From Candidatus Nitrosymbiomonas proteolyticus (GTDB lineage: Bacteria > Armatimonadota > Fimbriimonadia > Fimbriimonadales > Fimbriimonadaceae), in the NCBI GenBank assembly GCA_017347465.1, contig AP021858.1:248001-312000 (forward strand): a stretch of DNA of 64,000 bases. The letters run 5' to 3'. Both the position numbers and the translations under genes were made by a program. The notes under the pieces were generated by a model. The model did not search any database. It was not told the DNA's origin and was given only the letters and a program-made list of their open reading frames with translations. This document shows positions 18,327-26,332 of this stretch, piece after piece; within the stretch, counting starts at the first letter, position 1, and every line of letters begins with the position of its first letter.

Positions 18327-18974
18327 CTATCTACCGGCGAGCTTCGCCTTGTACCTAGTGACCATTGTCTCCCATGCCTCGCACTCCTCCGACTCCAGTT
18401 GAGGAACGTGGGTGTGGAATCCTACGGACCGCAAGACCTCCTGGTCCTGGCTGTACCCTTCGACGATCGCGCGCTTGAAGGCGCTGGTGTCCACTCCTGC
18501 ATCCGGGTGCCGAGCGAAATAGTCGAGCTGCCACAAGTTCATAAGGAGACTCGTTACTCTGCAACGCCCCCTTCCGTCGTCTTCCAATTCCGCGAGAGTG
18601 GTCCAAGTCGTCTCTCGGCCATCTGAAGTCCTAACCTGCACGTCACAAGCGCCCTGGATGGGGTGAATAGGGTGGTTCACACGCTTCGATACCGATCTCT
18701 CCACCACGTTAAGCCGCTGAAGGCGAGGCTGGATCAGAGACTGAAGCACTCCTCGCAGCCTTGGTTCCGACCACCCAACGACTTCCTTCTCTCGGCTGGA
18801 AACAAGCGGGAGCATGGCCCCAGCGTCGCCCCTCAGCGCTGCATGAAAGAACTCGGCCGCATCGTCACCCAGTGTCCTAGGCCGAGTAATTTGGTAAGCG
18901 AAGTAGACGAGGCCCAGCACAACTACCGAACACGTCCCTACGATCCAGGCCTTCCGCGACACCTTGAGTACCAT
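18327..18974 (-). CDS. Single-pass membrane protein, cassette 2 last gene
   Basis: About 215 aa with one N-terminal helix (WIVGTCSVVVLGLVYFAYQI) and an extracytoplasmic domain beginning DDAAEFFHAALRGDAGAMLPLV, a layout reminiscent of NTF2-like or DUF4878-type domains; I cannot assign it securely. ATG 18974 is preferred over the TTG at 18983 because GGAGG lies 9 nt before it. It follows the Cys-rich protein gene after 24 bp and so probably belongs to the cassette, but cassette 1 has no counterpart. It contains a few cysteines (GACDV, GRCRV, EECEAW). Confidence 0.65.
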   Translation of the reverse strand: MVLKVSRKAWIVGTCSVVVLGLVYFAYQITRPRTLGDDAAEFFHAALRGDAGAMLPLVSSREKEVVGWSEPRLRGVLQSLIQPRLQRLNVVERSVSKRVNHPIHPIQGACDVQVRTSDGRETTWTTLAELEDDGRGRCRVTSLLMNLWQLDYFARHPDAGVDTSAFKRAIVEGYSQDQEVLRSVGFHTHVPQLESEECEAWETMVTRYKAKLAGR

Positions 18975-18998
18975 CGCAATCAACCTCCGATCAAGTCC

Positions 18999-19283
18999 CT
19001 ATTCCAGATGGCAAAAGCCATCGCCTGCGCAGATACGTCCTTCGTACTCCGTGGCATCGACCTCTACGCTCCATTCCTCGCTGTCCTCACAATCGACGAG
19101 GTAAGCAACCTTCTGGCAGCACTTCTGCGGATTGGATATCCCTTCGCAGAAGAAGTATGGATTGAAGTACCCTGCCGGCGTGCAGTCTGCGGGGATGCTC
19201 ATACAGTTGTACGAGTAGACGTTGACGACCGCCGTCCCTAGCCCGACCACGAGGCAGGCTATCCATTTTGAGTTCTGATTCAT
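18999..19283 (-). CDS. Small secreted Cys-rich protein, cassette 2
   Basis: A 94-aa protein starting at ATG 19283 with GGAGG 5-6 nt upstream. The signal peptide (KWIACLVVGLGTAVVNVYS) is followed by a mature part of about 69 residues with 8 cysteines (YNC, ADC, FFC, KCC, VDC, RIC, GFC) and many acidic residues. No family is recognised. As in cassette 1 it lies directly downstream of a pseudopilin gene and a membrane thioredoxin-like gene. The even number of mature cysteines fits a fully disulfide-bonded secreted product. A toxin, adhesin subunit or cofactor protein are all possible; none can be demonstrated. Confidence 0.73.
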   Translation of the reverse strand: MNQNSKWIACLVVGLGTAVVNVYSYNCMSIPADCTPAGYFNPYFFCEGISNPQKCCQKVAYLVDCEDSEEWSVEVDATEYEGRICAGDGFCHLE

Positions 19284-19316
19284 GTTATCCTCCAGTCTAA
19301 CGTGTTTCTCGGCGAC

Positions 19317-19871
19317 TCACTTCCACCAGTCAAACTTCCAAGGATTGCCTTTCTTGTTCTTCTTCACCAATTGGCCGCTCAGCAAGACCGCCATGCCCTT
19401 CTTGGTTAGACCTTCGGCCAAGATCAACGATGTGGCCGGCATCTGGTTGTGATTCAGGTCCATAATCAGAACGGCATTCTCACCTTCGGCCGCAACGTAG
19501 TCGGCCCACTTCACGAAGCCTGACATTGCGTTGGGAGGGGACGGTATGTAGAAATAGGCAAAGCCCGTTGGCGAACGCACTGGGCTACCTGGTCCATCAC
19601 ACCGCCCCAGTTCTGTGGCATACCTTAGGCTTTTTCTCAGCGGCGGAAGGGGGAGGCCCATTTCAAAGAGGTTGCCGAACCCGCCTTGACCGCCATACTG
19701 TTCTTGGTACAGGGCGACCGCCAGATGCAATTGCTTAAGGTTCGAGGCACACACCGATTCGTGCGAGGCCTTCTTCGCTGCACTAAATACAGGCACTAGG
19801 ATTGCTACGAGTACTGCGGCGATAGCCAAGCAAACGAGCACTTCAACTAGAGAGAACGCGAAATTCCTCAC
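19317..19871 (-). CDS. Prepilin-type protein, cassette 2
   Basis: A 184-aa protein with a class III leader: MRNFA followed by FSLVEVLVCLAIAAVLVAILVPVF, including the conserved Glu at position 5 of the mature protein, and Ala instead of Gly at the cleavage site. It would be processed by the prepilin peptidase encoded at 58.8 kb. A short pilin-like helix (ASNLKQLHLAVALYQEQYGG) leads into a globular part, and the end LIMDLNHNQMPATS resembles the H-x-DG type tail of armatimonad and planctomycete pseudopilins. GTG 19871 overlaps the preceding stop as GTGA, with GGAGG 8 nt upstream. Likely a minor pseudopilin working on the downstream Cys-rich protein. Confidence 0.8.
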   Translation of the reverse strand: MRNFAFSLVEVLVCLAIAAVLVAILVPVFSAAKKASHESVCASNLKQLHLAVALYQEQYGGQGGFGNLFEMGLPLPPLRKSLRYATELGRCDGPGSPVRSPTGFAYFYIPSPPNAMSGFVKWADYVAAEGENAVLIMDLNHNQMPATSLILAEGLTKKGMAVLLSGQLVKKNKKGNPWKFDWWK

Positions 19872-20458
19872 TGGGTGATCCTCCGGATGAATTCATAACC
19901 AGCCTCTGAAGCGCGCTGCTTCTCGATGATCTGCCAAGTCGCATTGATGGCAAAAAGCCTTGTGAAGTTTTCGGAGTTCAACAATCGACCTATCGTTCCG
20001 TCCTTGTCCAGAACGACGCGCACTTCCCTCTGGGTCGTCGCGATCGCCCTTGGCAATTGCTGTCCCTCGTACTGAACGATGCAAACGACACCGAGAAAAC
20101 GCGTCAATCGATCCGAATCGATAGTGGGATGCTGGAGCGAACAGCCTCCGCAACCGCCAAGATAGGCCACCAAGATGGCCTTTTCCGCTCCAGCATGGGG
20201 CACAAAGCTATCGAATGGGCCCATTGCCCCCGCAATGTTCAGTCCCAAGGGTGGGTCTCTGGATTCATCCCATTGGGGAGTGAGACTCCTGTTTGCGCGT
20301 GACTGCAATGAATCTGCCACAACCGCTAACGCCCAAACTACCACTAGCAACCCGACCGAGAAGGAACCCACGAGCAGCAGACGCCCCGTCCAGCGGGCGA
20401 TTGCCCCCTTCGGCCGAGTCCAACTCCTGCGTATAGGTTCGCGCTTGCAATCCACCAC
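19868..20458 (-). CDS. Membrane-anchored thioredoxin-like protein, cassette 2
   Basis: About 196 aa with one membrane helix (LLLVGSFSVGLLVVVWALAVV) and an extracytoplasmic domain with LVAYLGGCGGCSLQHPTI, a CxxC redox motif, followed by REVRVVLDKDGTIGRLL, as in thioredoxin-fold proteins. GTG 20458 is preferred (AGGGGG just upstream; the next codon is also GTG). The TTG at 20482 is too close to the TATAAT at 20488-20493 to be transcribed from that promoter. The stop overlaps the prepilin start. It is the counterpart of the membrane redoxin in cassette 1. Its partner lipoprotein has no equivalent in this cassette. Confidence 0.75.
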   Translation of the reverse strand: MVDCKREPIRRSWTRPKGAIARWTGRLLLVGSFSVGLLVVVWALAVVADSLQSRANRSLTPQWDESRDPPLGLNIAGAMGPFDSFVPHAGAEKAILVAYLGGCGGCSLQHPTIDSDRLTRFLGVVCIVQYEGQQLPRAIATTQREVRVVLDKDGTIGRLLNSENFTRLFAINATWQIIEKQRASEAGYEFIRRITQ

Positions 20459-20487
20459 GGACCCCCTATCGAACTCTCCCAAAATGG

Positions 20488-20493
20488 ATTATA
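20488..20493 (-). promoter_or_regulatory. -10 box of cassette 2
   Basis: TATAAT on the minus strand, about 30 bp before the likely start. There is no acceptable -35 at 16-18 bp (the sequence there is CAGCGC); a TTGAAA lies 26 bp upstream and abuts the G15 tract. A promoter lacking a good -35 and preceded by a homopolymer suggests dependence on an activator. Confidence 0.55.
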
Positions 20494-20525
20494 TGCCGAA
20501 ACTCGACAAGGCGCTGATCTTTCAA

Positions 20526-20540
20526 GGGGGGGGGGGGGGG
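20526..20540. repeat. Homopolymer G15 upstream of cassette 2
   Basis: Fifteen consecutive G on plus (C on the coding strand), at roughly -45 to -59 relative to the start site implied by the TATAAT. It is not within the cassette's reading frame, since an in-frame TAA lies between it and the first gene. Both tracts in the window share the flank TTGT-Cn on the coding strand. Confidence 0.95.
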
Positions 20541-20730
20541 ACAAAACTGGTAATTTTACGGGGTATAGAAATCTGGACGGTGACTCACGCACACTTCTCT
20601 GAGGGATGGCGGCGCGGCAACGGGCCTTGTCCCGAGAGGTAAACGTCAGCGGTTTCTCCTAGCGACCTGCAACCTGTGTTCTCTTGCCGCCGTTCCTTTC
20701 TTCCAAGCAATTGCAGCTAGGGACACGGAC

Positions 20731-21276
20731 ATGGCATACGGATGGGAAGGATCGAAGACTCGGCTCGTGCCCCTCGACAAGGAGCGCCACCTCGACAACG
20801 CCCTCGTTTGGCTCAACGACCCGGAGGTCACCGAGTGGGTTCTGATCGGAGACTTCCCGCTCACGCGCCTAGCGGAGGAAAAGTTCTTCGACCGGGTGAT
20901 GGGCGGCGACGAAAGAGAAGTCGCTTTCGCCATCGAGAGCCTTAAAGGTGAGCACATCGGGTTCTCTGGCATTCACAGGATCGACTTTCGGCACGGCACG
21001 GCGATGACGGGAACGATCATCGGCTCGAAGGATCATTGGGGCAAGGGGCTGGGAACCGACGCCGCCAGGACGCGCGCGCAGTACGCGTTCGATGTGCTCG
21101 GCCTGAGGCTCCTCATGTCCTCCGTCCTCGACGGCAACGAGCGCTCGCTTCGGATGCAGCTTGCTGTCGGCTATGTCGAGATCGGGCGCATTCCCCAGCG
21201 GTTTTGGAAGCGCGGCGCCTACCGCGACGAAATCCTTACCTGCCTCACCCGCGAGGCGTTTCTTCGAGAGTCATGA
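20731..21276 (+). CDS. GNAT family N-acetyltransferase, RimJ/RimL-like
   Basis: 181-aa acetyl-CoA-dependent acetyltransferase of the RimJ/RimL/spermidine-type group (Acetyltransf_3). The N-terminal TRLVPLDKERHLDNALVWLND and the acetyl-CoA loop HWGKGLGTDAAR, then FDVLGLRLLMSSVLDGNERSLRM, are the family blocks. Acetyl acceptor unknown. Its end overlaps by 6 bp the convergent DUF1579-like gene. Confidence 0.92.
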   Translation: MAYGWEGSKTRLVPLDKERHLDNALVWLNDPEVTEWVLIGDFPLTRLAEEKFFDRVMGGDEREVAFAIESLKGEHIGFSGIHRIDFRHGTAMTGTIIGSKDHWGKGLGTDAARTRAQYAFDVLGLRLLMSSVLDGNERSLRMQLAVGYVEIGRIPQRFWKRGAYRDEILTCLTREAFLRES

Positions 21277-21777
21277 CTTCTTGGTGTAATGGGCGAGGGT
21301 TCGGACCCGGAACTCCTCGCCGACCTTCACCTCGAGCGTGGCGTCGTAAGCGCCTGCGGACTTGGGTTCATAGGTGATCCGCAGCGGCGTTCCGGGGCTC
21401 CCTTCGAGGGTCTGAAACACCAGCTTTTCACCCTGCCATTGCCCTTCGAAGTCGATCGGCTGCGAGCGGTTCTGCGTGAACCAATACATCCGGTAGTTCT
21501 TGCCACGCGCGTCAAAAAGGACTACGATGTGGTTGTGCTGGCGAGGCTGCCCCGCCGGCTCGAAAGACTCGTCGATCTGAAGCGCCGCCCCGCCCAGAAT
21601 CCACTTGTTCTCGCCCTGAAGGGTGAACTCAAACGGCTCGCCGGAGGGCGGCGTCACCCTTTCCTGCGACGTCCAGTGGCCCAACAGGAACTCCAGCGCC
21701 TTTATGCCCTCGGGCTTGCCTTGCGAAACCTGAAACCCCATTGCGCCAACGACAATGAACACGAGCCAGCTTCCCAT
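21271..21777 (-). CDS. Exported DUF1579-like protein
   Basis: 168-aa protein with a signal peptide (MGSWLVFIVVGAMGFQVSQG) and a single beta-barrel-like domain. The blocks FLLGHWTSQERVTPPSG, WILGGAALQIDESFEPAGQ and the regularly spaced strands resemble DUF1579/lipocalin-like small proteins, in which the opening LLGxW is conserved. Ligand unknown. It overlaps the end of the acetyltransferase gene on the other strand, so the two must be convergently transcribed. Confidence 0.78.
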   Translation of the reverse strand: MGSWLVFIVVGAMGFQVSQGKPEGIKALEFLLGHWTSQERVTPPSGEPFEFTLQGENKWILGGAALQIDESFEPAGQPRQHNHIVVLFDARGKNYRMYWFTQNRSQPIDFEGQWQGEKLVFQTLEGSPGTPLRITYEPKSAGAYDATLEVKVGEEFRVRTLAHYTKKS

Positions 21778-21807
21778 TCCCGCAGTATAGTTCGCCGGCA
21801 GGGCCGG

Positions 21808-22758
21808 TTAGGGACGAATGACGCGGACCGAATGGCTTGCGCTCTCCCTTCCGTCCTTGGCGACTGCATAGAGTTTGTAAAGGGCGATGCTTCCGGTCGC
21901 CAGCAAACAGAACCGAGTGTGAAACTCGCGAAGGCCGGGGTCGATCTTCTGGCACGAATGTTCACCGGCGGCCGCATAGCGCGGTCCTGCGTGATAGCGC
22001 AGTTCGAAGTGGTCGATCTCTTCGCCTTCATACGCCCAAGTCAGCTTTGCCTTGTCGGCCTGCTCATCCCACGCGCATTCGAGTTCGGGGCACGGAAGCT
22101 CACATTCGGGCGGGCACAGTTCTGGGATCGATGCGTTGAGCGGGTGGTCCGGCCCCAAGTGAACGACGACCGCTTTGTCGTAATAGCGCATGTATTCCGC
22201 CGCGCGGAGTAGCATCCTATCCCTCGACTCCCGCGCGCCCATGGCTCTCCGCTCGGCTTCGAGCACGTTCTGATACGCGTTGCGGAGGTTTGAGAAACCC
22301 TGACAAAACCTCTCCAGCGTCGTTCCGTCCGACAGCACGAGGGCTTTGGCCGACGTGTTGGGCCCGGTCGAATGCTGGTTGTAGACGTTCCAGACCCTCG
22401 CGCAATCCCTCAGCGCGGTGAGAATCTCGGGTTGCTGGGCGTAGGCTCTGGGGAGCTTGGGCACGAGCTGCCACAGCGGCGTCTTCTTCGCTTTGGTGGG
22501 GAACTCACTTCGGAAGAGCCTCAAGTGCTCGCGCATGGCCTCGCGCCGAACATCCCGGTCCCCAATGGCGATCTGCCAGTGGCTGTCCTTGTGGATCGCG
22601 TCCTCATAAAGGGCGCGCAACGTCCCGAACGCCTGCTCCCAAGTTGCAAGATCCACCCCGCGCACCGTCATCCCAGGGGATTCAGCCTCCACTTGCGTCC
22701 AGTGCTCCGTGAAATGGTGCAGGGTGGGCAAGGCCGAGCCTAGGCTACGAAAGGGCAT
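21808..22758 (-). CDS. Hypothetical protein, about 316 aa
   Basis: No family recognised. ATG 22758 is preferred to the upstream TTG-type start at 22791 because a GAGG lies about 8 nt before it. There is no signal peptide. The first 200 residues are helix-rich with many Arg, Trp and His; the next part has a Cys-rich turn (CPPECELPCPELEC). The last 90 residues (KLTWAYEGEEIDHFELRYHAG) look like a fibronectin type III-like beta domain. Proteins of this layout are frequent in Armatimonadota-like genomes, but I cannot give a function. It lies 30 bp upstream of the DUF1579-like gene and may be cotranscribed with it. Confidence 0.7.
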   Translation of the reverse strand: MPFRSLGSALPTLHHFTEHWTQVEAESPGMTVRGVDLATWEQAFGTLRALYEDAIHKDSHWQIAIGDRDVRREAMREHLRLFRSEFPTKAKKTPLWQLVPKLPRAYAQQPEILTALRDCARVWNVYNQHSTGPNTSAKALVLSDGTTLERFCQGFSNLRNAYQNVLEAERRAMGARESRDRMLLRAAEYMRYYDKAVVVHLGPDHPLNASIPELCPPECELPCPELECAWDEQADKAKLTWAYEGEEIDHFELRYHAGPRYAAAGEHSCQKIDPGLREFHTRFCLLATGSIALYKLYAVAKDGRESASHSVRVIRP

Positions 22759-22791
22759 GGGAAGGTCCTCGTTTTTCCGATGCGACTTCAC

Positions 22792-23286
22792 GCCGCAGGG
22801 CGCACAGCCGAAGTGAGTTTCATTGTATCACATTTTGCATCGGAATTGCAGAAAGTGAGTTGCCAACTTGTTTTCCCGAACATCCAGAAACCTTGGCGGC
22901 GATCTCAGGCAGAATCGGCGAGCAAGGTAGGAGCTTGCCCCACGACTCGTTTCGAGGTCGATTTCTACCGAGAATAAAAGGCAGAGGGCCGGCTGGCGGG
23001 GCCGGCCCCAGGGGCTGGAGGGTGTGGAGGATTGGTGGCTACGGTCTTCCTCACGGCGTCGGTGCGACCTCTCGGTCTGCGTCCGACAAAGGACTCATTC
23101 CCTACCGGCCCCACCCTTCGATTCCGCTTTCCTACCAGGGATGCCCTGCGCCCGCGCAAACCTTGTCCTATTACGCGCGTGATCTTGCTTGGATCGATCC
23201 TGCGTTGAACTCAGGATTCGGCGCACGGGCTCCGCATTCATGTGCCATAATTACCGTTCACCGCACTCTTTGGGAAACGACTTCGA
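22792..23286. other. Gene-free stretch upstream of rpsR
   Basis: About 500 bp without a convincing gene. It contains a GGGCCGGC/GCCGGCCC hairpin (22986-23008) and low-complexity G-rich sequence. Open frames here lack ribosome binding sites and protein-like composition. Regulatory sequence for the ribosomal protein gene probably lies at the right end. Confidence 0.5.
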
Positions 23287-23772
23287 ATGAGCGAAACCAC
23301 ACCGACCCCCTCGGCCCCTGAGTCCTCCATGAAGGATAAGGACTTCGGCGCAGATCGCGAGTCCAAGCCTCGCGGCAGACGCCGAAGAAAGGTCAGCTAC
23401 CTGACCATCAACAAGATTTACTCCGTCGACTACAAGGACCTCAACATCCTTCGCCGCTACGTCAACGATCGTGGCAAGATCCTACCGAGCCGTCAAACGG
23501 GGACGACCGCAAAGGAACAGCGCATGGTCGCAAGGGCGGTTCGAAGAGCGCGCGAGCTCGCTCTCCTGCCGTACGTGGTTACCGAGTTTTCGGCTGATCG
23601 GCGAGAGATGGCGAGGGGAGGCCCTCGGCAGCGATCGGGAGGTCGAAGACCCGAGCCGCCTGTCCAAGCCGCGGAAGCTCCTGTCGAGGCCCCAGTCCAG
23701 GCTCCAACCGAGGCGCCCGCTGAAGCGCCAGCGCCGGCCGCAGCGGAAGAGGCCACGCCCGGATCGAGCTAA
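23287..23772 (+). CDS. rpsR: 30S ribosomal protein S18 with C-terminal extension
   Basis: S18 binds S6 and the central 16S rRNA domain on the 30S platform. The core (about residues 30-100) is unmistakable: [36 protein letters not shown] and [15 protein letters not shown] in family blocks. The protein is 161 aa against about 75-90 for ordinary S18. The first 30 residues are a charged extension and the last 55 are a low-complexity tail rich in Ala, Pro and Glu (repeated APxEAP units) after a Gly/Arg patch. It is not in the usual rpsF-ssb-rpsR-rplI cluster. Its function as a ribosomal protein is secure; the tail's role is unknown. Confidence 0.95.
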   Translation: MSETTPTPSAPESSMKDKDFGADRESKPRGRRRRKVSYLTINKIYSVDYKDLNILRRYVNDRGKILPSRQTGTTAKEQRMVARAVRRARELALLPYVVTEFSADRREMARGGPRQRSGGRRPEPPVQAAEAPVEAPVQAPTEAPAEAPAPAAAEEATPGSS

Positions 23773-23779
23773 GCCGAAG

Positions 23780-24742
23780 TCAAACGATTCCTGAACGCAG
23801 AAGGTCCTTGAGGACGATCAGTCCGAGGACCTTTTCGTTTTCGACCACCGGGATTTCGCCCACCTTCTTCGGGAGGTTTTGGAAGAACTCCAGCGCCTCG
23901 ATCGCCAAGAGGTCCGGCCCGAGATGAAACGGGTTTCGGGTCATGATCGCGCTCGCAGGATCGGTGAACGGCGACGGCGAGTCCAGCAGACGCCGCCGCA
24001 AGTCGCCATCGGTGATGAGTCCAAGCAGCCGCCCCTCGGGGTCGGTCACACATGCCGCCCCTGCCCCCGCCTTGGTGATCGCCCTCAAAACGTCCTTAAG
24101 GGCGGTTTCCTCGGCCAGCAAGGGTACGTCGGCCCCCGAACGCATGATATCCCGGACCCGCAGCAGCAGCCGTTTGCCCAACGCTCCGCTGGGATGGAAC
24201 TTCGCGAAATCGTCGGCGGTGAACTTCCGCTCGCTCATCGCGGCAAGCGCCAAAGCGTCGCATAGGGCGAGCATCACCGTCGTACTGGTCGTCGGCGCGA
24301 GGTTATTGGGGCAGGCTTCCTCCCGAACGCCCGTCTCCAAAACCAGATCGGCGAGGCGTCCGGCGCTGCTCTCTTTGCGGCCTGTGATCAAGACCGTCCT
24401 CGCCCCGATTGCCGCGATGGAGGGGAACAGCCGAACGAGCTCGTCGGTTTCCCCGCTGTGAGAGACCATCAGCACGATATCGTCGGCGGTGATCATCCCC
24501 AAATCCCCATGCAGCGCTTCAGCGGCGTGCAGGAACAGGCTGGGAGTGCCTGTACTCGCCAACGTTCCAGCGGCCTTTCGGGCGATGTGCCCCGACTTCC
24601 CCACACCGCAAGCGACGATTCGCCCACGACAACCGAGAATCCACCGGACGGCCTCCTCATGGGACTCGTCCAGGTGGGCCGCCAGCCACTCGATGGCCGC
24701 GGACTCATGCCGAAGCGCGTCGCTAAGCAGCCGGAAAATCAT
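23780..24742 (-). CDS. kdsD: Arabinose-5-phosphate isomerase, KpsF/GutQ family
   Basis: Converts ribulose-5-phosphate to arabinose-5-phosphate for Kdo synthesis. It has an N-terminal SIS sugar-isomerase domain (about 30-165, with GVGKSGHIARKAAGTLASTGTPS and LMVSHSGETDEL) followed by two CBS domains (about 200-320). The length of about 320 aa is normal. ATG 24742 is chosen because the family homology starts at MIFRLLSDALRHE; the longer frame overlaps the arginase gene. It lies 10 bp after the arginase gene on the same strand. Presence of this enzyme supports an outer membrane with Kdo-containing lipopolysaccharide. Confidence 0.92.
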   Translation of the reverse strand: MIFRLLSDALRHESAAIEWLAAHLDESHEEAVRWILGCRGRIVACGVGKSGHIARKAAGTLASTGTPSLFLHAAEALHGDLGMITADDIVLMVSHSGETDELVRLFPSIAAIGARTVLITGRKESSAGRLADLVLETGVREEACPNNLAPTTSTTVMLALCDALALAAMSERKFTADDFAKFHPSGALGKRLLLRVRDIMRSGADVPLLAEETALKDVLRAITKAGAGAACVTDPEGRLLGLITDGDLRRRLLDSPSPFTDPASAIMTRNPFHLGPDLLAIEALEFFQNLPKKVGEIPVVENEKVLGLIVLKDLLRSGIV

Positions 24743-24752
24743 AAAGTCGAGT

Positions 24753-25703
24753 CTACCGCTTGCCCAGAATGGTCTTCCCGAAGATGGAAGCGATCCATTC
24801 GACGGCGGTCTTAGCGGTCTCGTTACCCCGGTCGAAGAGCGGGTTGATTTCGACGAGGTCGAGGCCCGCAAGCCGGTACGGGCACCCCGGCGCGCGCATG
24901 GTCTCGCTCAGCATCTCGCCCATGAGGTGCATTTCGCGATAGGTGAGTCCGCCCCGAACTGCGGTTCCCGTTCCTGGAGCGAGGATCGGGTCGAGAACGT
25001 CTACGTCGAAGCTAATCCATAATTGGCTCGCCCCCGATTCGCGAATCCACGCGTCGAGTCGGTCGATCTCGGACACAAGGCCGTTCCGGTCGAGGTCGTA
25101 CATCGTGCTAGTGAAGCATCCCGGCATCTGCGCGAGCTGTTCTTGCTCCGGCCCATCGACCTCCCTCAACCCCAGCCACGCCGCCCGCCCAGGGCCCAGC
25201 TTCTCGGCCCCCACCACTTCCGCCATGATCCTCCGCCAGAGAATCTCCTGCTCTCCGTCGACTCCCGATTCCAACCCCATCAGCGCGGCGACGGGCATTC
25301 CGTGAATGTTGCCCGAATCCGAAGTGCCGGGGGTGTTCAGGTCCGAATGAGCGTCCACCCACAAGACGGCGAGGTCGGTTCCGTACTTCGAAAGGGCTGC
25401 TCCCACGCTGCCGATGCTCACAGTGTGGTCACCGCCGATCACCAACGGCACGGAGTCGACCGCGAGGCTGTCTTCGACCGAGGACCGAACCTCTTTGAGG
25501 GCGACGTAGGCGCTTGGATACACTTTTCGCCCCATCGCGCCGGGTTCGGCTTGGGGTTGAGTCAGGTCGCCCCGGTCCTTCACGGCACAACCGAGAGATC
25601 TCAACGTTTCGGCCAGCCCTGCAAGGCGCGCGGCAGCCGGACCCATCCTGCTTCCGAGTCGCTGCCCTCCGAGGTCGAACGGCGCACCAATCAAGTCGAT
25701 CAC
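24753..25703 (-). CDS. Arginase / ureohydrolase family
   Basis: Binuclear manganese ureohydrolase, most like bacterial arginase (RocF), hydrolysing arginine to ornithine and urea. The metal motifs are all present: VIGGDHT, WVDAHSDLNTP, and SFDVDVLDPILAPGTGTAVRGG. 316 aa, normal length. GTG 25703 begins directly at MIDLIGAPFDLGG, as in arginases. It probably shares a transcript with the KdsD-like gene 10 bp downstream, although no pathway link is evident. Agmatinase or formiminoglutamase cannot be excluded, but the TSDSGNIHGMPVA segment favours arginase. Confidence 0.92.
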   Translation of the reverse strand: MIDLIGAPFDLGGQRLGSRMGPAAARLAGLAETLRSLGCAVKDRGDLTQPQAEPGAMGRKVYPSAYVALKEVRSSVEDSLAVDSVPLVIGGDHTVSIGSVGAALSKYGTDLAVLWVDAHSDLNTPGTSDSGNIHGMPVAALMGLESGVDGEQEILWRRIMAEVVGAEKLGPGRAAWLGLREVDGPEQEQLAQMPGCFTSTMYDLDRNGLVSEIDRLDAWIRESGASQLWISFDVDVLDPILAPGTGTAVRGGLTYREMHLMGEMLSETMRAPGCPYRLAGLDLVEINPLFDRGNETAKTAVEWIASIFGKTILGKR

Positions 25704-25753
25704 GGGCAGAGTGTACTCAGGCCGGCCCCCAAGCGCCCAGGTAGACTCGCGAC

Positions 25754-26326
25754 ATGCCGTCGAGAGTGGGCGTTGTCGCCATCCAAGGCGACTTCCAGAA
25801 GCACGTCGAGTCGCTGCAACGAGCCGGAATCGCCCCCTCGCAAATCTCCCTTCTTCGGACCGCCGATGACCTCGAAGGGGTCGGCCGCGCGATCATCCCC
25901 GGCGGTGAGAGCACCACGACCGGGCTCCTGATGCAACGGTTCGGACTGGGAGACGCCCTCAAGGAGCGCGCCCAGGGAGGAATGCCGCTCTGGGGAACCT
26001 GCATGGGCATGATCCTGATGGCGCGAGAGGTGTGCGAGCGCGAGCAGTACACCCTCGGCGTTCTCGATATCGCCGTCGTTCGAAACGCGTTCGGGGCGCA
26101 GGTCCACAGCTTCGAGGCTCCGGTGCAGTTCAAAGGGTTCGACGAGCCCGTTACGGGCGTCTTCATTCGTGCGCCGGTCGCCACTGAGCTAGGACCGGGC
26201 GTCGAGATTCTCGCCGAAGTCGAGGGGCAGGTGGTCGCCGTGCGAGAAGGAAACCGGATCGGGACCAGTTTCCACCCCGAGCTGACCGACTCGACGGTTC
26301 TTCACGAGTGGTTTCTGAAGCTATGA
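25754..26326 (+). CDS. pdxT: Pyridoxal 5'-phosphate synthase glutaminase subunit
   Basis: Glutamine amidotransferase subunit that supplies ammonia to PdxS for PLP synthesis. The triad is visible: C83 in WGTCMGMIL, H174 and E176 in SFHPEL. The family blocks GVVAIQGDFQKHVESL and IIPGGESTTTGLLM are present. 190 aa, standard length. pdxS is not adjacent in this window, which is less common than the usual pdxST pair. It is divergent from the arginase gene with 50 bp between. Confidence 0.96.
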   Translation: MPSRVGVVAIQGDFQKHVESLQRAGIAPSQISLLRTADDLEGVGRAIIPGGESTTTGLLMQRFGLGDALKERAQGGMPLWGTCMGMILMAREVCEREQYTLGVLDIAVVRNAFGAQVHSFEAPVQFKGFDEPVTGVFIRAPVATELGPGVEILAEVEGQVVAVREGNRIGTSFHPELTDSTVLHEWFLKL

Positions 26327-26332
26327 ACGGGC

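Noticed and set aside
20488..20592. Reading through the G15 tract into the cassette 2 redoxin, as in cassette 1
   Set aside because: An in-frame TAA lies between the tract and the gene, and the frame upstream has no signal peptide or lipobox, so the tract is not coding here.
22860..23321. Open frame before rpsR
   Set aside because: It has no ribosome binding site, is Gly/Arg/Pro-rich and runs into the rpsR start in another frame.
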